A DNA stretch of 64,000 nucleotides from contig CP092877.1 of assembly GCA_030710605.1 (NCBI GenBank), positions 69,161,598-69,225,597 on the forward strand. The letters run 5' to 3'. This DNA comes from Cordylochernes scorpioides (lineage: Eukaryota; Arthropoda; Arachnida; Pseudoscorpiones; Chernetidae). Below are positions 32,740-43,699 of this stretch, in pieces (positions within the stretch are counted from its first letter, which is position 1; the number at the start of each line of letters is the position of its first letter). The notes beneath the pieces are model-generated. The model did not search any database, was not told where the DNA came from, and saw only the letters and a list, made by a program, of their open reading frames with translations. The position numbers and the translations under genes were made by a program.

Positions 32740-33745
32740 ATTTTTTTTTATTGTTGTTGTTTGTTTTTTGTTCATACTACCTGGCTTCGCCCTGATTCCT
32801 CTCGAGTGAATGTTCACCCCCCAAAAAAAAATTGGTTCATTATTATTATATTAATAGTTGAATGAAAATATAATTGCATTATATATTTTTTTTATCATCA
32901 TTTTCGACCCCAAAATATGCAAATTCGCTCGTTATTTGACTGATTTACCTATTCCGAGTTTTCTCGAAATTTATAACAACTCTTTCCAGATCTAACTATA
33001 TATTCTGTTAAAATTCCAACCATATTGGTCAACACATTATGGATTTCTATAAAGAGCAACTACATACATACATACATATTGGCCTATGTTGATTTTTCTA
33101 TGGAGAGAATCTGAACTCCAACCTTTGTCAAGGTACAACAGCGTAAAATAAATACTACTTTGACAAAGGTTGGCGTTCAGCCAACTAAAATATTGGTAAA
33201 CATAAATTATTTTTCTGAGATTTAATATATATTTATATATATTTAAATGAGTATATATGTGTGTAATAAATATAAAAATAACTTCCAAGATAAAATTTGG
33301 CCTGGACGACAAACCTATTTATTTTTTAAAATAAATTTTAGCTAATAAAACTTTTTTATTTTTATAGACGTTTAAAAAAAGTATCCACGTCAGAATAATA
33401 ATTTTAACAAACGCCATTTTTTAAGACCCTGTCATATATTTATGAGTGTTTTTTTTTTTTATTATTCCGAGTTTTTATTATTATGTTGGAAGTGTCTATA
33501 AAATGTTTACTGGCTGAAATGCCATTTAAACTCTATGTAACTGTGTGACCACGAGAGACGACGTGTAAACAGAGGTGGTAGGGAGCTGTAGAAACAGAGA
33601 AACAGGCTGAGCGACCTCCGCTAGGGCCGCCGAACCCGGCCACGCGTGCGTTGAACTCCTTCGTAAGTTGCTGCGTAACTCCGTCCGTTCTCCCACGTGG
33701 CTGTCTGTAGTCGCTCTGTTGTTGTTGTTAGAATAGTAGAAGAGT
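32740..33745. other. No gene; small inverted repeat at 33,110-33,175
   Basis: AACCTTTGTCAA is mirrored by TTGACAAAGGTT around about 40 bases. The remainder is AT-rich. Confidence 0.45.
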
Positions 33746-33749
33746 TGAT

Positions 33750-34410
33750 TTGAAAGTGTGAGGGTTGTATGTTGTTGTTATATGATTTTGGGTTGTGTTT
33801 GTGGTGTGTTGTTGTGTTTTGTCTAAAATGCATTGCTGTGTATGTGTTATGTTGTCCTGGGTATCGTGTTGTTACGTGTTTTGTGCGTGTTGTGTTTTTG
33901 CATATTTTTTGCGTGTTGTGTTGTTTCATATTTTGTGCGTGTTGTGTTTGTGGTGTGTTGTTGTTATGTTTTGTCTGTAATGCATTGCTGTGTATGTGTT
34001 GTGTTGTTCTGGGTATCGTGTTGTTACATGTTTTGTGCGTGTTGTGTTGTTGTATATTTTGTGCGTGTTGTGTTGTTGTATATTTTGTGCGTGTTGTGTA
34101 TATGGTGTGTTGTTTCGTGTTTGTGTATAATGCATTGTTGTGTGTGCTGTAAATGTGTTGTGTTGTTACGTGATTTGTGTGTGTTGTGTATGTGGTGTGT
34201 TGTAGCGTATTTGTGTGAAATGCATTGTGTTGTATGTATCGTGTTATTGTATATATCGTGTTGTGTTGTGGGTTTGTGTGAAATGCATTGTTGTGTTGTA
34301 TACATCGTATTGTGTTGTTGCGTGCTTGTGTATGGTGTATTGTTGTATGTTTGTGAATGTGGTGCGTTTCTATGTATATTATGTTGTTGTGTGTGTCGTG
34401 CTGTAGTGTT
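33750..34410 (+). repeat. G+T-rich tandem repeat region
   Basis: Degenerate TGTTGTG-type simple sequence with a larger unit of about 149 bases: ATGCATTGCTGTGTATGTGT ... CGTGTTGTTAC occurs near 33,828 and 33,977, and decays to the right. The plus strand is almost free of A and C outside short strings. This creates long open frames on both strands (to 268 codons, His/Asn/Thr-rich on the minus strand) that I regard as artefacts. Confidence 0.85.
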
Positions 34411-35235
34411 AAGTCGCCAAAAAACAATTATTAAAAGAAGAATTATTTCAATAAATCCGCCGCAACGTTTTAAAAATTATTTTAGGGTCTCTTTCTCAAC
34501 CTCAAATTGCAATAAAGTGAAATTTGTAATTGTGTGATTTTAAAAATAATAATATTTTTTATTGTTTATAAACATTTATATATTTTATATATTTTTTTAA
34601 TTTCGACTGGAAATTGTTATTTAGAATCAATTGTTGTGGGTCAAAAAGATTCACATACGATCGTTTGCGATGTTTGACACACAAGAAGTAAGAGAAAAGT
34701 TGAAAGCCCCCGTGTTTGTCCGCACTGTTTCATAGAATCAAACGTTTCATTCATTCCCCATTTAATTGAGATTCCTCTCCAACGCTCCATTCCCTCAATC
34801 CATCTAAAGGAAAAGACCATAATGAGAAGAAATTCTGCAATATCTCAGGTTCTTTGTTAAACCATTTCTAAACGTACTAATTGCTGAGTACGTTAACCTT
34901 CAAGTTAGAGTTGTACGGCAGGCATTACGAGATTGATTTATTCTCGAAAGCTTTGTATGCATATAAGTCATTGTGTTTTCCATGGAGCCTTATGCAAATT
35001 GTGTCACTAATTACTGTCGATATCTCTACACGCTTCCTTCCCGTATACATTCCAGCGTCCTGTAGACGACGGTCGCTATAACGGAGTTTTTTTTTTTTCA
35101 TTGGTTAACATTAATTAAATATGGCCTCGAGTTTAATAGCAGCTGTCGGTAACTTTGTTGCATATCTACCGACATCTACCTGTGCTGTTCCACAAGTTTC
35201 TGGCCCAGACTGCAAATATATATTGTACTCAGTGG
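34411..35235. other. No gene recognised
   Basis: AT-rich, unmatched. Confidence 0.35.
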
Positions 35236-35279
35236 AATGGGAAGCATAAGAGCGAAGGAAGAGAAGTTTTTTTTTTTTT

Positions 35280-35520
35280 TTTTTCAGTTCGCTAACAATA
35301 TCGACACGAGCTTTCGAGTCACTCTATTCTTTTTCAGCAGGTGTAGCAGTGATGATACTTCACACCCGTTCTTAGAGGTTGTGCACACATCTAGCTTTAT
35401 TATGATATCTTTAGATATCAGGAAGAGCTTTCCTTTCTGTTTGATCCGATGCATCAGCAGATGTAACTCCAAATTGAAGATTACAAGAAAGACTATTTAG
35501 ATATGATTTATAATAATCTC
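35280..35520 (-). other. Penelope-type motif near 35,306-35,341
   Basis: On the minus strand, CCTGCTGAAAAAGAATAGAG followed by TGACTCGAAAGCTCGTG. No enzyme domain is recognisable in the overlapping open frames. Confidence 0.4.
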
Positions 35521-35737
35521 TTTCTTGTAATATGTTCATTTGAGTTATACCTATTGAAGAATCATGATATTAGAAAGCTCGTTTTTTTTTTTAATTAGCG
35601 AAATTTACAATTAAATTCTCCTTTGATTTTATGCTTCTTTTGTTATATATACAACACGCGCAACTAAGATCATTATTGAATTTAGAGTTGCATATCCTCA
35701 GTATGTAAATATAGAATAGGAAATTTGTGAAAGCATT

Positions 35738-35955
35738 CAAGAACAAATGTTTCTTTTATACATAAAAACAAACTTCTACTGTCATAAAGCGATGAAAAAA
35801 ATATTAGGGATTTGGCTCATCAGTGGTAAATATGTATATTTTTTCCATCGCAGTAAGGACAGTAGAAGTTTGTTCTATGTATAATAGAAACATTCGTGAT
35901 TTAATGATTTCATTACCTATATATAGATGGTGTGTTATTGCTATATAGTAATATA
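35738..35955. mobile_element. FB-A foldback palindrome
   Basis: AAATGTTTCTTTTATACATA and AACTTCTACTGTC are mirrored by GACAGTAGAAGTTTGTTCTA and ATAGAAACATTCGTG. GGCTCATCAGTGGTAA marks a shortened core. The right flank TATAGATGGTGTGTTATTGC is the family's outer end. Confidence 0.8.
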
Positions 35956-36012
35956 GAATGTATGTTTTCAAATATCTCTATAAATAAACGTTCTTTTCTC
36001 TGATTTATAATA

Positions 36013-36370
36013 TCTATATATATAAAAATCAATGTTTGTATGTTTGTTTGTTTGAATGTCCGGTATTCAAATTCGCAGTAGTTCACTAATTCAAACCAAA
36101 ATTTCCATACATAGGTAAAAAAAATACGGGGAAGACGATAGGCTATTTTAAAAAATATATAAATCAATTATTAAAACTATATATTCAAATTATTCTACTT
36201 AGCTCACGAACAGCGCCCTCTATCAAATATTAGATTAAATTATGCTGATGCAAACAAATAGATAATGCTAATAACAAACAATTATAAAAAAAATCTTATC
36301 TAAATATATATCACTCGAGTAGATATGCACACGGGTCAATCCCGGGGCGAAGCCCGGGTCACCCGTCTAG
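36013..36370 (+). mobile_element. Non-autonomous Helitron (358 bp)
   Basis: Starts TCTATATATATAAAAATC after an A and ends with GGGGCGAAGCCCGGGTCACC then CGTCTAG before a T. The 5' TC, the 3' hairpin about 10 bases from a CTAG terminus and A/T insertion are the Helitron hallmarks. The interior shares CCGGTATTCAAATTCGC, TTCAAACCAAAATTTCCATA and GATAGGCTATTTTAAAA with the 41.9-kb copy. No Rep/helicase coding is present. Confidence 0.85.
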
Positions 36371-36375
36371 TAATA

Positions 36376-36805
36376 TAATAAAGCTACCAGGGCTAAGTTT
36401 CTTGTGTAAACCGTTTTTCAATTAATGTAAATAATAATTTGTATACAAACAGTACACCCATACCTCGCTTTGCGTCGGAGTTACGTTCCAAAAAAACACG
36501 ACGCAAATTGAAACGACGCAAAGTGAAAATATGTGAAGGAGCAATCAAAAACAAAGGTGTTGCCATATTTTAGGGAAAAAAAATTAAAGACTCGAATCCA
36601 AAACAACGCAACTTCGAAAATCTAACGACGCACAGTGAATATCAGTAAAAATTAAGCAGCGACGTAACTTCGAAAAAAAAAACTCAAAACGAAACGACGC
36701 GATAGTGTATTGTTAATTTGTTAACGTGATACTCCTGTTGAAGAACTGACAAGTCCGAAAATAAAAGGTTTGCACAAGAAACTTAGCCCTGGAAGCTTTA
36801 TTTTA
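36376..36805. repeat. Inverted Penelope-type tail pair enclosing a MITE
   Basis: AAAGCTACCAGGGCTAAGTT and TCTTGTG at the left are mirrored by CACAAGAAACTTAGCCCTGG and AAGCTTT at the right. Just inside the right arm is CCTGTTGAAGAACTGACAAG then TCCGAAAATAAAAGG. The end GCCCTGGAAGCTTTATTTTA corresponds to GCCCTTGAAGCTTTATTTTA at the end of the 46.6-48.4-kb Penelope-like copies, which supports the assignment. Confidence 0.6.
36449..36712. mobile_element. Pogo/mariner-like MITE, decayed
   Basis: Begins CAGTACACCCATACCTCGCT and contains repeated ACGACGCAAA-type strings. The right end CGACGCGATAGTGTATTG is a degraded inverted version of the left. No coding. Confidence 0.5.
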
Positions 36806-37135
36806 TTAAAGTATATCTAAGTTTAGGCCCTTCAGTATCGGCCTATAGTGGAAGAGCCTTTGTCTTTCTAGTGTTATACGATTTCGTAAAAACTCTCGTG
36901 TAGTTAACCTTTCTCACTCCTTTGTTCGTTTTATTATCGTATTAGTGGTTATTTAATGAGTTTCACTGATATATTAAGTTCATTAGTGGTTTGTATCTAA
37001 ATGTGATCCTATTTTTGAATTGTAGAGCCGGTTCAAAATCACTTTATTAGATACCGCTCAACAAGAGCAACCTAGTTTATGATAATTGAAACAGTGAATA
37101 ATATGTGAAGGTTATTGACATATTAAACAAAATTT
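36806..37135. other. No gene recognised
   Basis: AT-rich, unmatched. Confidence 0.35.
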
Positions 37136-37137
37136 TA

Positions 37138-37203
37138 ACGCGGGATTTAATCCCGGTTCATGACTGTCGGGAATCGAGGGTGTTACCCACTCGTCCACCG
37201 ACT
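37138..37203 (-). pseudogene. tRNA-like sequence (possible SINE head)
   Basis: On the minus strand GGTGGACGAGTGGGTAAC resembles a class II tRNA box A (TGGCCGAGTGGTTAAG). It is followed, after CCCTCGATTCCCGACAG, by a perfect CGGG-ATTAAAT-CCCG arm where a T arm would sit. The T loop is not canonical, so this is a pseudogene or tRNA-derived SINE promoter, not a working tRNA. Confidence 0.4.
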
Positions 37204-37209
37204 TTTTTG

Positions 37210-38460
37210 AATTGTAGAGAAAGTAAGAAAAGAGCCATAAAAGGAAACTGCCTGGTACTACCACCCCTATCATCATATCAGAGTGAGATTAAGGTCTGGT
37301 GATGTTGTAAGGTCATACCTACTGGAAATTGGTGTTTTGTCAATTTCTGGTTCCCACAGCTATCTCTTTGTGCCGGTTGTATTTATGGCCTTGTTGCTCT
37401 CCATTGCCACGTTTTTCCACCATTCAGTTCAAGTAGCAAAACGCATCTTATCTCCTGATAGGTTGGTTGTAAACAGGAGATAGGTTATGTTCGATTGGCG
37501 AATAGGGGTTGGGAAGGTTCGAAATATTCAGGTTGTAGGAGGATAGGTTAGATGGATGTTCAGCCCTTGAGGGTCGTAGTTTAGAGTTGTTGGAAGATGC
37601 CGCAAAAACTAGGATCTCTACTAATTAACCTATATCCATACTTTCTATTGCCTTTTAGCTTGATCTCCAAGCCTATAAATAGACTCTCGAAGCTTATTAT
37701 CTAGACCCTTTATGCTATACGCCATGTTTTGAGCTACCAAAGTTAGACCCTAACGCCTATAAACGTATGCCGTATCCTGAAATGTTATATTCTAACGAGA
37801 ATAACAAAGACCTTTTAGGCCATACGTTATTGTCCTTAGGTTCAAACTCCAAACTCTAGATCCTGGAGGCTAAAAGCTAGGCTTTAAATGGCAGAATATG
37901 GCGAGGTGACCACGTACATAATTGGCCGCAGCTGTGGATGTTTATGGAAACCGTCACGTGTCCCGTCGTCTACACGTACCGGCAACAGGTAGATGCCAAG
38001 GCCGTCGTCGTGATGCAACATCGCCCTTCCGGTGGCTGGCTGGTTGCCTCCACGTAGCCGGCTGACCCTCTACTGGTGGGCCATAATGGCTGGTCAAGTC
38101 GGCATGTCCGGTCCTAGTAACGATAATTGTTCTCCGCCAACGGCTGAGTTGGTTAAAAGTCAAGTCCGCACGACATGATGGCTCTGGCGGTTGTACTTAT
38201 GACCCCAGCTTCTTCCTAACGTAATGCCATGGTTAGTTTGAATCAGCTCTTAACCAATGGCTGATTATAAATATCCTTAAGCGATTTTTTTTTTATTCTT
38301 CCCATTCATCATGTTCTTACATGTTCAGTCGGGTGTTTGACCTGCCGTTACGTTTTTTTTTTTTTTTTTTTTTTTTTCAACTTGTCATGGATGGTTGTTA
38401 TTCTTCGTACACGCAGCCTTCTTGTCCCGTAGCTGATTGTTGGAAAAGTTCTGGAGATTT
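37210..38460. other. No gene recognised
   Basis: Short open frames on both strands at 37,283-37,483 and 37,954-38,163 carry no motif. A long T-run lies near 38,357-38,378. Confidence 0.4.
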
Positions 38461-38467
38461 CTAACTA

Positions 38468-38650
38468 CAGTAATCCCTCGTTAAGACGAACTCAACGGGG
38501 GAACGAAATACCCTTTTCGTCTTAAAAGAATATATACCGAATTCGTATAAACCGAATTTATAAAACGAATAAATGTATAAACGGAAAAGAAACGGTTCGC
38601 GCAAACCGAGAGTTCGTATAATCCGAGTTCGTGATAACGAGGGATTACTG
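38468..38650. mobile_element. Pogo-like MITE, complete (183 bp)
   Basis: Terminal inverted repeats CAGTAATCCCTCGTTA and TAACGAGGGATTACTG are perfect and flanked by TA on each side. Next inside are GACGAACTC and its relative GAGTTCGTG. The CAG start, TA duplication and CTCGTTA...CGAACTC terminus are typical of pogo/Tigger elements. No transposase. Confidence 0.9.
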
Positions 38651-38654
38651 TAAT

Positions 38655-39835
38655 AGGTTACTAATGGTTAGTTTCTTAACCTGCCTTCCTATACTATCTA
38701 AATTGATGTTGTTTGTTGTTCTCCACATAACGTTATATGGTCTTTGTGTTGAGAATAAGTTACGATCTGACAACCCGGCGGATTTATCGGGAAGGTGATC
38801 ATCATCAAATTATTACTGTTTTGTTTACCATAGGCTGGCGGAAGTTCCGGCATAGCTGTGATTGTTATAAGTTTAATAATTACCTTGTAAATAGTTAAAT
38901 AAATAAAACTAAGATATAAATCCTTAAGGTAAGAGTATCTTCTTATTTATAACAAGGCAATACACCATACAGTCTTGTGTACGTAGTTGAATGTCCAGCC
39001 TCTCTTCAGCTTGTTTGTTAAGTCGTTTGTCGCTAACTGGGGCTAATTGGATGTTCTTTACCCAGCTAACTATTGGTTAATATTATAAAGTTTTCCCTTT
39101 AAGCTGTTGTCTTCCATATCTAGTTATTGATAGACTTTGTACAGTTTCTTAACCCTATTCTACTAAGAATGTCGCAGTTTTCTTTCCCAACTTGAGTTTC
39201 TATCTCTGACCTTGTAGATAATAAATGGTTGAGAGGCCCTTCTCTTCTGGCATGTCCTGGCTTGTTAACACTTGGCCGTTGATGATTGGTGGTTTGGTCG
39301 ACCTAGATTGGTATCATTGTCCCACTGTGGGACTGGACACACACAGTTGCATGAGAAATATTCCCTTTACTTTCCCTGACATAATCTTTATCATGGTTGG
39401 CGCAAATATCACCGATGTCGGTTCTACGCACCGCTCCAGAGATACAGCCTCTCATTTACATTGCCAGATTCTTTATTCTTGCAGTTATTTGGACAAGACC
39501 TCTATAAGAATGACCTCGTCTCTTCTGCAAGGGCGCCTCGGAGGGAACAAGTTATCTTTCCTTATAGTTTGAAGATGATAACAGTGAGAATAATGGAAGT
39601 TGATCTGTACTGTTATAGTACAAACAATCCCACACAATGTTAAAGTGACCATTCATCCCGGAATGAATCTCTAACAATTTCCTCGAAATCCTTTTTCAAG
39701 AATCTGAAGGGAAAAAAAGGCCGTTTACACCTCTAGATTTGAATTAAAATCGGAATTTTCAAACTTAACGATTTTATAGTTTGAATCTCTATACATCACC
39801 TTTAATTGATAGAACTTAAGATCTCGAGTTGAAAA
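38655..39835. other. No gene recognised
   Basis: A 115-codon open frame at 39,225-39,572 has no recognisable motif or second copy. Intron splice signals are not evident around it. I leave it unassigned. Confidence 0.35.
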
Positions 39836-39837
39836 AT

Positions 39838-40175
39838 CCCTCTTCTTCTTTCTTATCTCCACTCAATTATATTAGAGCATCAAGTTGTGACCCTTGATGG
39901 TGTCTGTTTGACAACCATCATGACTGGGTGAAAGTAGAATGCGTCTGCCTTTGTCATTAAGACTGGGTGTACTACTCAGTGTCAGGCCGACTTAGCTCCA
40001 AAAGAAATGGCCGCCTCTTACATGAAGAACAGACGCCATGTGCAGCTGCTCCTAACATGGAGTACAAACGCTGCTCATCCTGTATCCCTGGAGCCCTTAC
40101 AGGGTACTATCAGCCGGGCCAGCTGAACCCAGGTTTTTTTTTTAGTGAGCTTGTTACTGCTCCCCCTCCTCCTTT
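39838..40175 (+). repeat. Dispersed repeat, family D copy 2
   Basis: Reverse complement of 4,846-5,160, with the CTTCTTCTTTCTTATCTCCA edge at its left. The plus strand encodes CSSCIPG followed by ALTGYYQPGQLNPGFFF in an open frame that runs on to 40,380. The continuation (to LAPLNFLL) has no match in the other copy, so it may be host or another element. I cannot assign a function. Confidence 0.7.
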
Positions 40176-40589
40176 TTCATTGGGGCTTGAGACCGGCAAA
40201 GACGGAGTTTTCAAAATCCATAAATATCAGGAGAGAGTGAAACTACCTTGTTGTGATTTTGTTAAAAAACTTGTAGGCAAACCCTCGTTCTTAGAGCGGA
40301 GTGAGTGGAGCTCCGGTAAATACATAACTTCCTTCTTAGCATGTGATAACAGGTTAGCACCTCTCAACTTTCTCCTTTAAAACAAGCACGTGTATCCGGA
40401 ACAAACATTTGCCTTATCTCCCCCTTGTGAAATTGAGGGGGAAAAACTGTGGAAATTCCACCAGTTTTTTAAATTTATTACTCGAGCTGGGGGAACAATT
40501 GAATTGGTTTTTATTGACTTTCACCTCTCCCACGTTCTATATATGTAAATATTTGTCAATTATTTTATTTATTTATATTTAAACAAATA

Positions 40590-40795
40590 CACTCATAGAC
40601 AAAACTTAAGAGGGGGGGTAGTCTAATATCACCGGTCACCCGTTTTTTTTTTTTTTTTTTTTTTTTTAAGGAAACAGAGGTTGTTCACACTTGGTTATCT
40701 CGTGTGTCTTCAATAAAGGTCTTTCAGAGTTATTGTCTGAATCCCGATATACATGCTAAAAGGTATAACCTTCTTAAGTTTTTTGTCCATGAGTG
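40590..40795 (-). mobile_element. Tc1-like MITE
   Basis: TA-flanked (40,588 and 40,796) ends CACTCATAGACAAAACTTAA and TAAGTTTTTTGTCCATGAGT. The internal CACACTTGGTTATCTCGTGT is reversed relative to the other copies, so it is oriented on the minus strand. It has a long T-run at about 40,645-40,667. Confidence 0.85.
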
Positions 40796-40818
40796 TAGTA
40801 AAGTCTTCGTCAATAGAT

Positions 40819-41000
40819 TTGAGATTTAAAAATATTTTATTGACATCATACACGAATCAATGGTGGTATTATAAAATAATTATAAAAAGAGGGATAAAAT
40901 AAGAAAGGAAACTATATTATGTTAGGTAAAGTCTAGGAGAATCCACCAACGACAAAGAGTCCTCCTCCAGAGACAGTAAGGGGAGTTCTCCCCTCATCTC
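40819..41000 (-). mobile_element. LINE 3' end, family L1 (3' UTR only)
   Basis: TTTGAGATTTAAAAATATTT, ATTATAAAAAGAGGGATAAA and AAAGAGTCCTCCTCCAGA match the 25.1-kb and 49.0-kb copies in the same orientation. Only the untranslated end and the last codons remain. Confidence 0.7.
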
Positions 41001-41004
41001 AATA

Positions 41005-41910
41005 GAGAGGCCATCTTGGAACGCTATTTTACCCTGTTCTGAACAAATTCTCTTCAATAGTGGAAACATTTATTTAATAAAAATTGTGATAGGGGGGGAA
41101 TCGTCGACAAAGTTATCCCCACGTTACAGAGTTACAGTAATAAAGAAGAGAGAGTTGGCCCACAGCGACGACATCTCCCCCAGGCTGTGGTGTCGCCGGG
41201 TCAATCTCCGCTTTATTGGCGGGAGAAGTAATTGCCCCTCGCACTAAACATCCGCCGTTTGGGCTGTTTACCTCTTCACGATATACCCCGCAGTGAGCGA
41301 GCGATCGGTGGATCCACCACATTTATTTCACACATTTCATATCAATTGATTTTAATCTCATGGACATTATAAGTAACAATTAAAAAGGTTTCTGGAGTTT
41401 CTTTTTCATTTTAAAACCATCTTAAGCTTTCAGGCATCTCTGTCCTTCTTCAGGAGAACATATAAAATGAATAAAACGCCGCCTGATGCCAAAAAGAACT
41501 AATTTCCGAAAATATTTTCAATTGTTACCATAGATATACATTTACCACAAACAGAAGGTGAAAGATGTTGTCTCATCAGTGTCCTGAAGATTTCCAGCAG
41601 TTTCGTCAGTTTATTCTAAACCACCATATCTTTTGTCTTTAAAAGATTCCTGAAGAATTTACAGTTTAAGGTTGAAATTGATTTTTTATTTTTTCTCGAA
41701 TGATATTGTGTAAATTACATACACAATATCAACTTTAGACAGTTTATTTCATCTCTACAGCGAGAGACCCTTTGAAGAAAAAATAAAAGAGGACAGTATA
41801 TAGATGTAGTAAAAATTATGTACATATTTACTCCTTGTATACATATACCGTTCAAATGTCAGGGGAAAATGGACCCTATTTATCAAATGTCACAGAACTC
41901 TTTGAGACAA
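41005..41910 (-). other. Penelope-type motif at 41,424-41,454; no gene
   Basis: On the minus strand CTCCTGAAGAAGGACAG ... GCCTGAAAGCTTAAG, where CTGAAGA fits CUGANGA. A GC-richer open frame at 41,113-41,322 (minus) is unrecognised. Confidence 0.4.
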
Positions 41911-41912
41911 TA

Positions 41913-42429
41913 TCTCTATATATATAAAAATGAATGTTTGTCTGTTTGTCTGTCTGTATGTCCGGTATACAAATTCGCAATAGTTCACCAATTCAAACCA
42001 AAATTTCCATACATAGGTAAAAGAATACGGGGAACACGATAGGCTATTTTAAAAATATATATATAAATCAATTATTAAAAATATATATTTTTAGTCAGAA
42101 AATGATGATGACGATATTGCTGTATCATGTTTGATTATCAGATACAAAATTATATCGGGAAAAATTCCAAAAAGCAGAGACCACGGGTGAAACCAGTTCA
42201 TTATTTTGTATACAGGAACAAAATTCTAACCGAAAAACATTCATTCGAGCAGAAAACAAAAGCCAGATCATCTTTCTATAAAAATATCGCTTCTCAGACA
42301 CAAAGTTTGGAGCGGGACGTTTCACAAAAGTGACATCCACGGCGCCAATTTATAATTGTAACGAATAGTATTTGAATAGGGTACATTTAATAGGGTAAAA
42401 CTCGGGCGTTGCCCGGGTCATTCGGCTAG
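41913..42429 (+). mobile_element. Non-autonomous Helitron (517 bp)
   Basis: Starts TCTCTATATATATAAAAATG after an A and ends CGGGCGTTGCCCGGGTCATT, CGGCTAG before a T. The terminal hairpin is GGGCGTTGCCC. It shares its 5' 150 bases with the 36.0-kb copy and its 3' 90 bases with the fragment at 26.7 kb. The middle (42,090-42,340) is unique and non-coding. Confidence 0.85.
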
Positions 42430-42825
42430 TAAGAAATAAATAAAGAAATATTGCAAGCCATTTTTAAATTCTAATTCTTGTACTTTTATCATTTGAAACA
42501 TGGCAAATGTGTTGTCTATCTAACGATCTATTTCTTCCATACTTATCTTTCACGATCAATCATACAAGTGTATAGTAGAAACGTTTTTTTTTTCAAATCG
42601 ATAATCTCGATAATTTTTCATCGTTAAAGTATAATTTGGTTATCTAGCTTTTGTTGTTCTTGCTACAAAAGATAACATTTTATCGACTCTATTTTTTTAA
42701 TGCTATTTTTAATCTTTGACGTCATTGAGAAAGAATTCCAAAGATAAATGTGATCACAGGTTTCCTACATTACTGTACGATGGCAAATTGTATTTCTCTC
42801 TCCGGCCAAACTATTATTAAAAAAA
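42430..42825. other. No gene recognised
   Basis: AT-rich. Confidence 0.35.
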
Positions 42826-42827
42826 AA

Positions 42828-42928
42828 AAAAAAGGCATCTTCTTATCGTGCAGCTAAAAGTTACTGATGGGGCAAGCCATCTTTCAGCTGTACGATAAGG
42901 AGATGCCTTTTTCTTAATTTATCCACCT
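42828..42928. repeat. Hairpin, same family as 18.66 kb
   Basis: AAAAGGCATCTTCTTATCGT and GCAGCT are mirrored by AGCTGTACGATAAGGAGATG and CCTTTTT, with a loop of about 35 bases. The flank TTATCCCAGTACAAT also occurs beside the 3.8-kb and 18.6-kb hairpins. Confidence 0.8.
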
Positions 42929-43065
42929 TATCCCAGTACAATTTTACATTTTTACTATTTTTTTTTTCACAAACTATTATAGTTTGAATAGTGTGAGGGG
43001 AAGAGGGAATGTGTGATACAAAACAAATATTAAACTCAGACAGAAAAACAGACCATTGGCGAGAT

Positions 43066-43101
43066 CAGACTTTTCACTTCTTAAGTTTTTGTCAATGAGT
43101 G
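43066..43101 (+). mobile_element. Tc1-like MITE, right end only
   Basis: CACTTCTTAAGTTTTTGTCA followed by ATGAGTGTAA matches the right terminal repeat. Confidence 0.55.
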
Positions 43102-43343
43102 TAAATGACGCTTTATGTTTCACACACAAACAAAACAAAGAGGTTCTACGTAGAAATCCATGTGGCGACACTTCAATCCATCGATGCTGCCCCAACAACC
43201 ACCTTGTTTCATCCAGTAGACAGACTTGCTCTCCTTGAACCACGCCGCTTATTCAATACCTGATTGGTGGACGGACACTTTGTTGGCTTCGCTGACCCTT
43301 TGTCTGGTTGGCTTCAAACTGTAAACACAAACGTTGTTTCTAC

Positions 43344-43381
43344 ACCTGTGGAAGAACAGAAATAGATGGTCGAAAGCTTTG
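43344..43381 (+). other. Penelope-type motif
   Basis: CCTGTGGAAGAACAG ... GGTCGAAAGCTTTGG. No strong internal stem. Confidence 0.35.
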
Positions 43382-43489
43382 GCTAACGAAAAACAAACTA
43401 TTCACATTCTCTTTATTTTTGTTTCTCGATATATACATGAAAAAACAATAGAAAAAAAAGTGGGTCAGGTGTTGATATTAAAAATAAAG

Positions 43490-43690
43490 AAAGCCTATCT
43501 TGACCAGGAGCACATGTGCTTTACAGAAGGCAGAGCGCCATCTGGTGGAACAGAAATCAACTAAACATTGATTTAGCCTGTTCCCTGATATTTGGCCAAC
43601 CCAATTTTCAATGTTTAGTTGATTTCTGTTCCACCAGATGGCGCTCTGCTTTCTGTAAAGCACATGTGCTCCTGGTCAGGATATGCTTTC
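43490..43690. repeat. Palindrome with two CTCF-like motifs
   Basis: CCAGGAGCACATGTGCTTTA and GCGCCATCTGGTGGAAC are mirrored by GTTCCACCAGATGGCGCTCT and TAAAGCACATGTGCTCCTGG. Arms are about 85 bases with few mismatches. Each arm contains CCACCAGATGGCGC, a full match to the CTCF core consensus CCASYAGRKGGCRS, on opposite strands. Confidence 0.85.
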
Positions 43691-43699
43691 TTTATTTTT

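Noticed and set aside
33621..34427. 268-codon His/Asn/Thr-rich open frame (minus) and a 234-codon Cys/Val-rich frame (plus)
   Set aside because: Both arise from the G+T-rich tandem repeat, which has few stop triplets.
39225..39572. 115-codon open frame as a gene
   Set aside because: No recognisable domain, no clear splice sites, composition like its surroundings.
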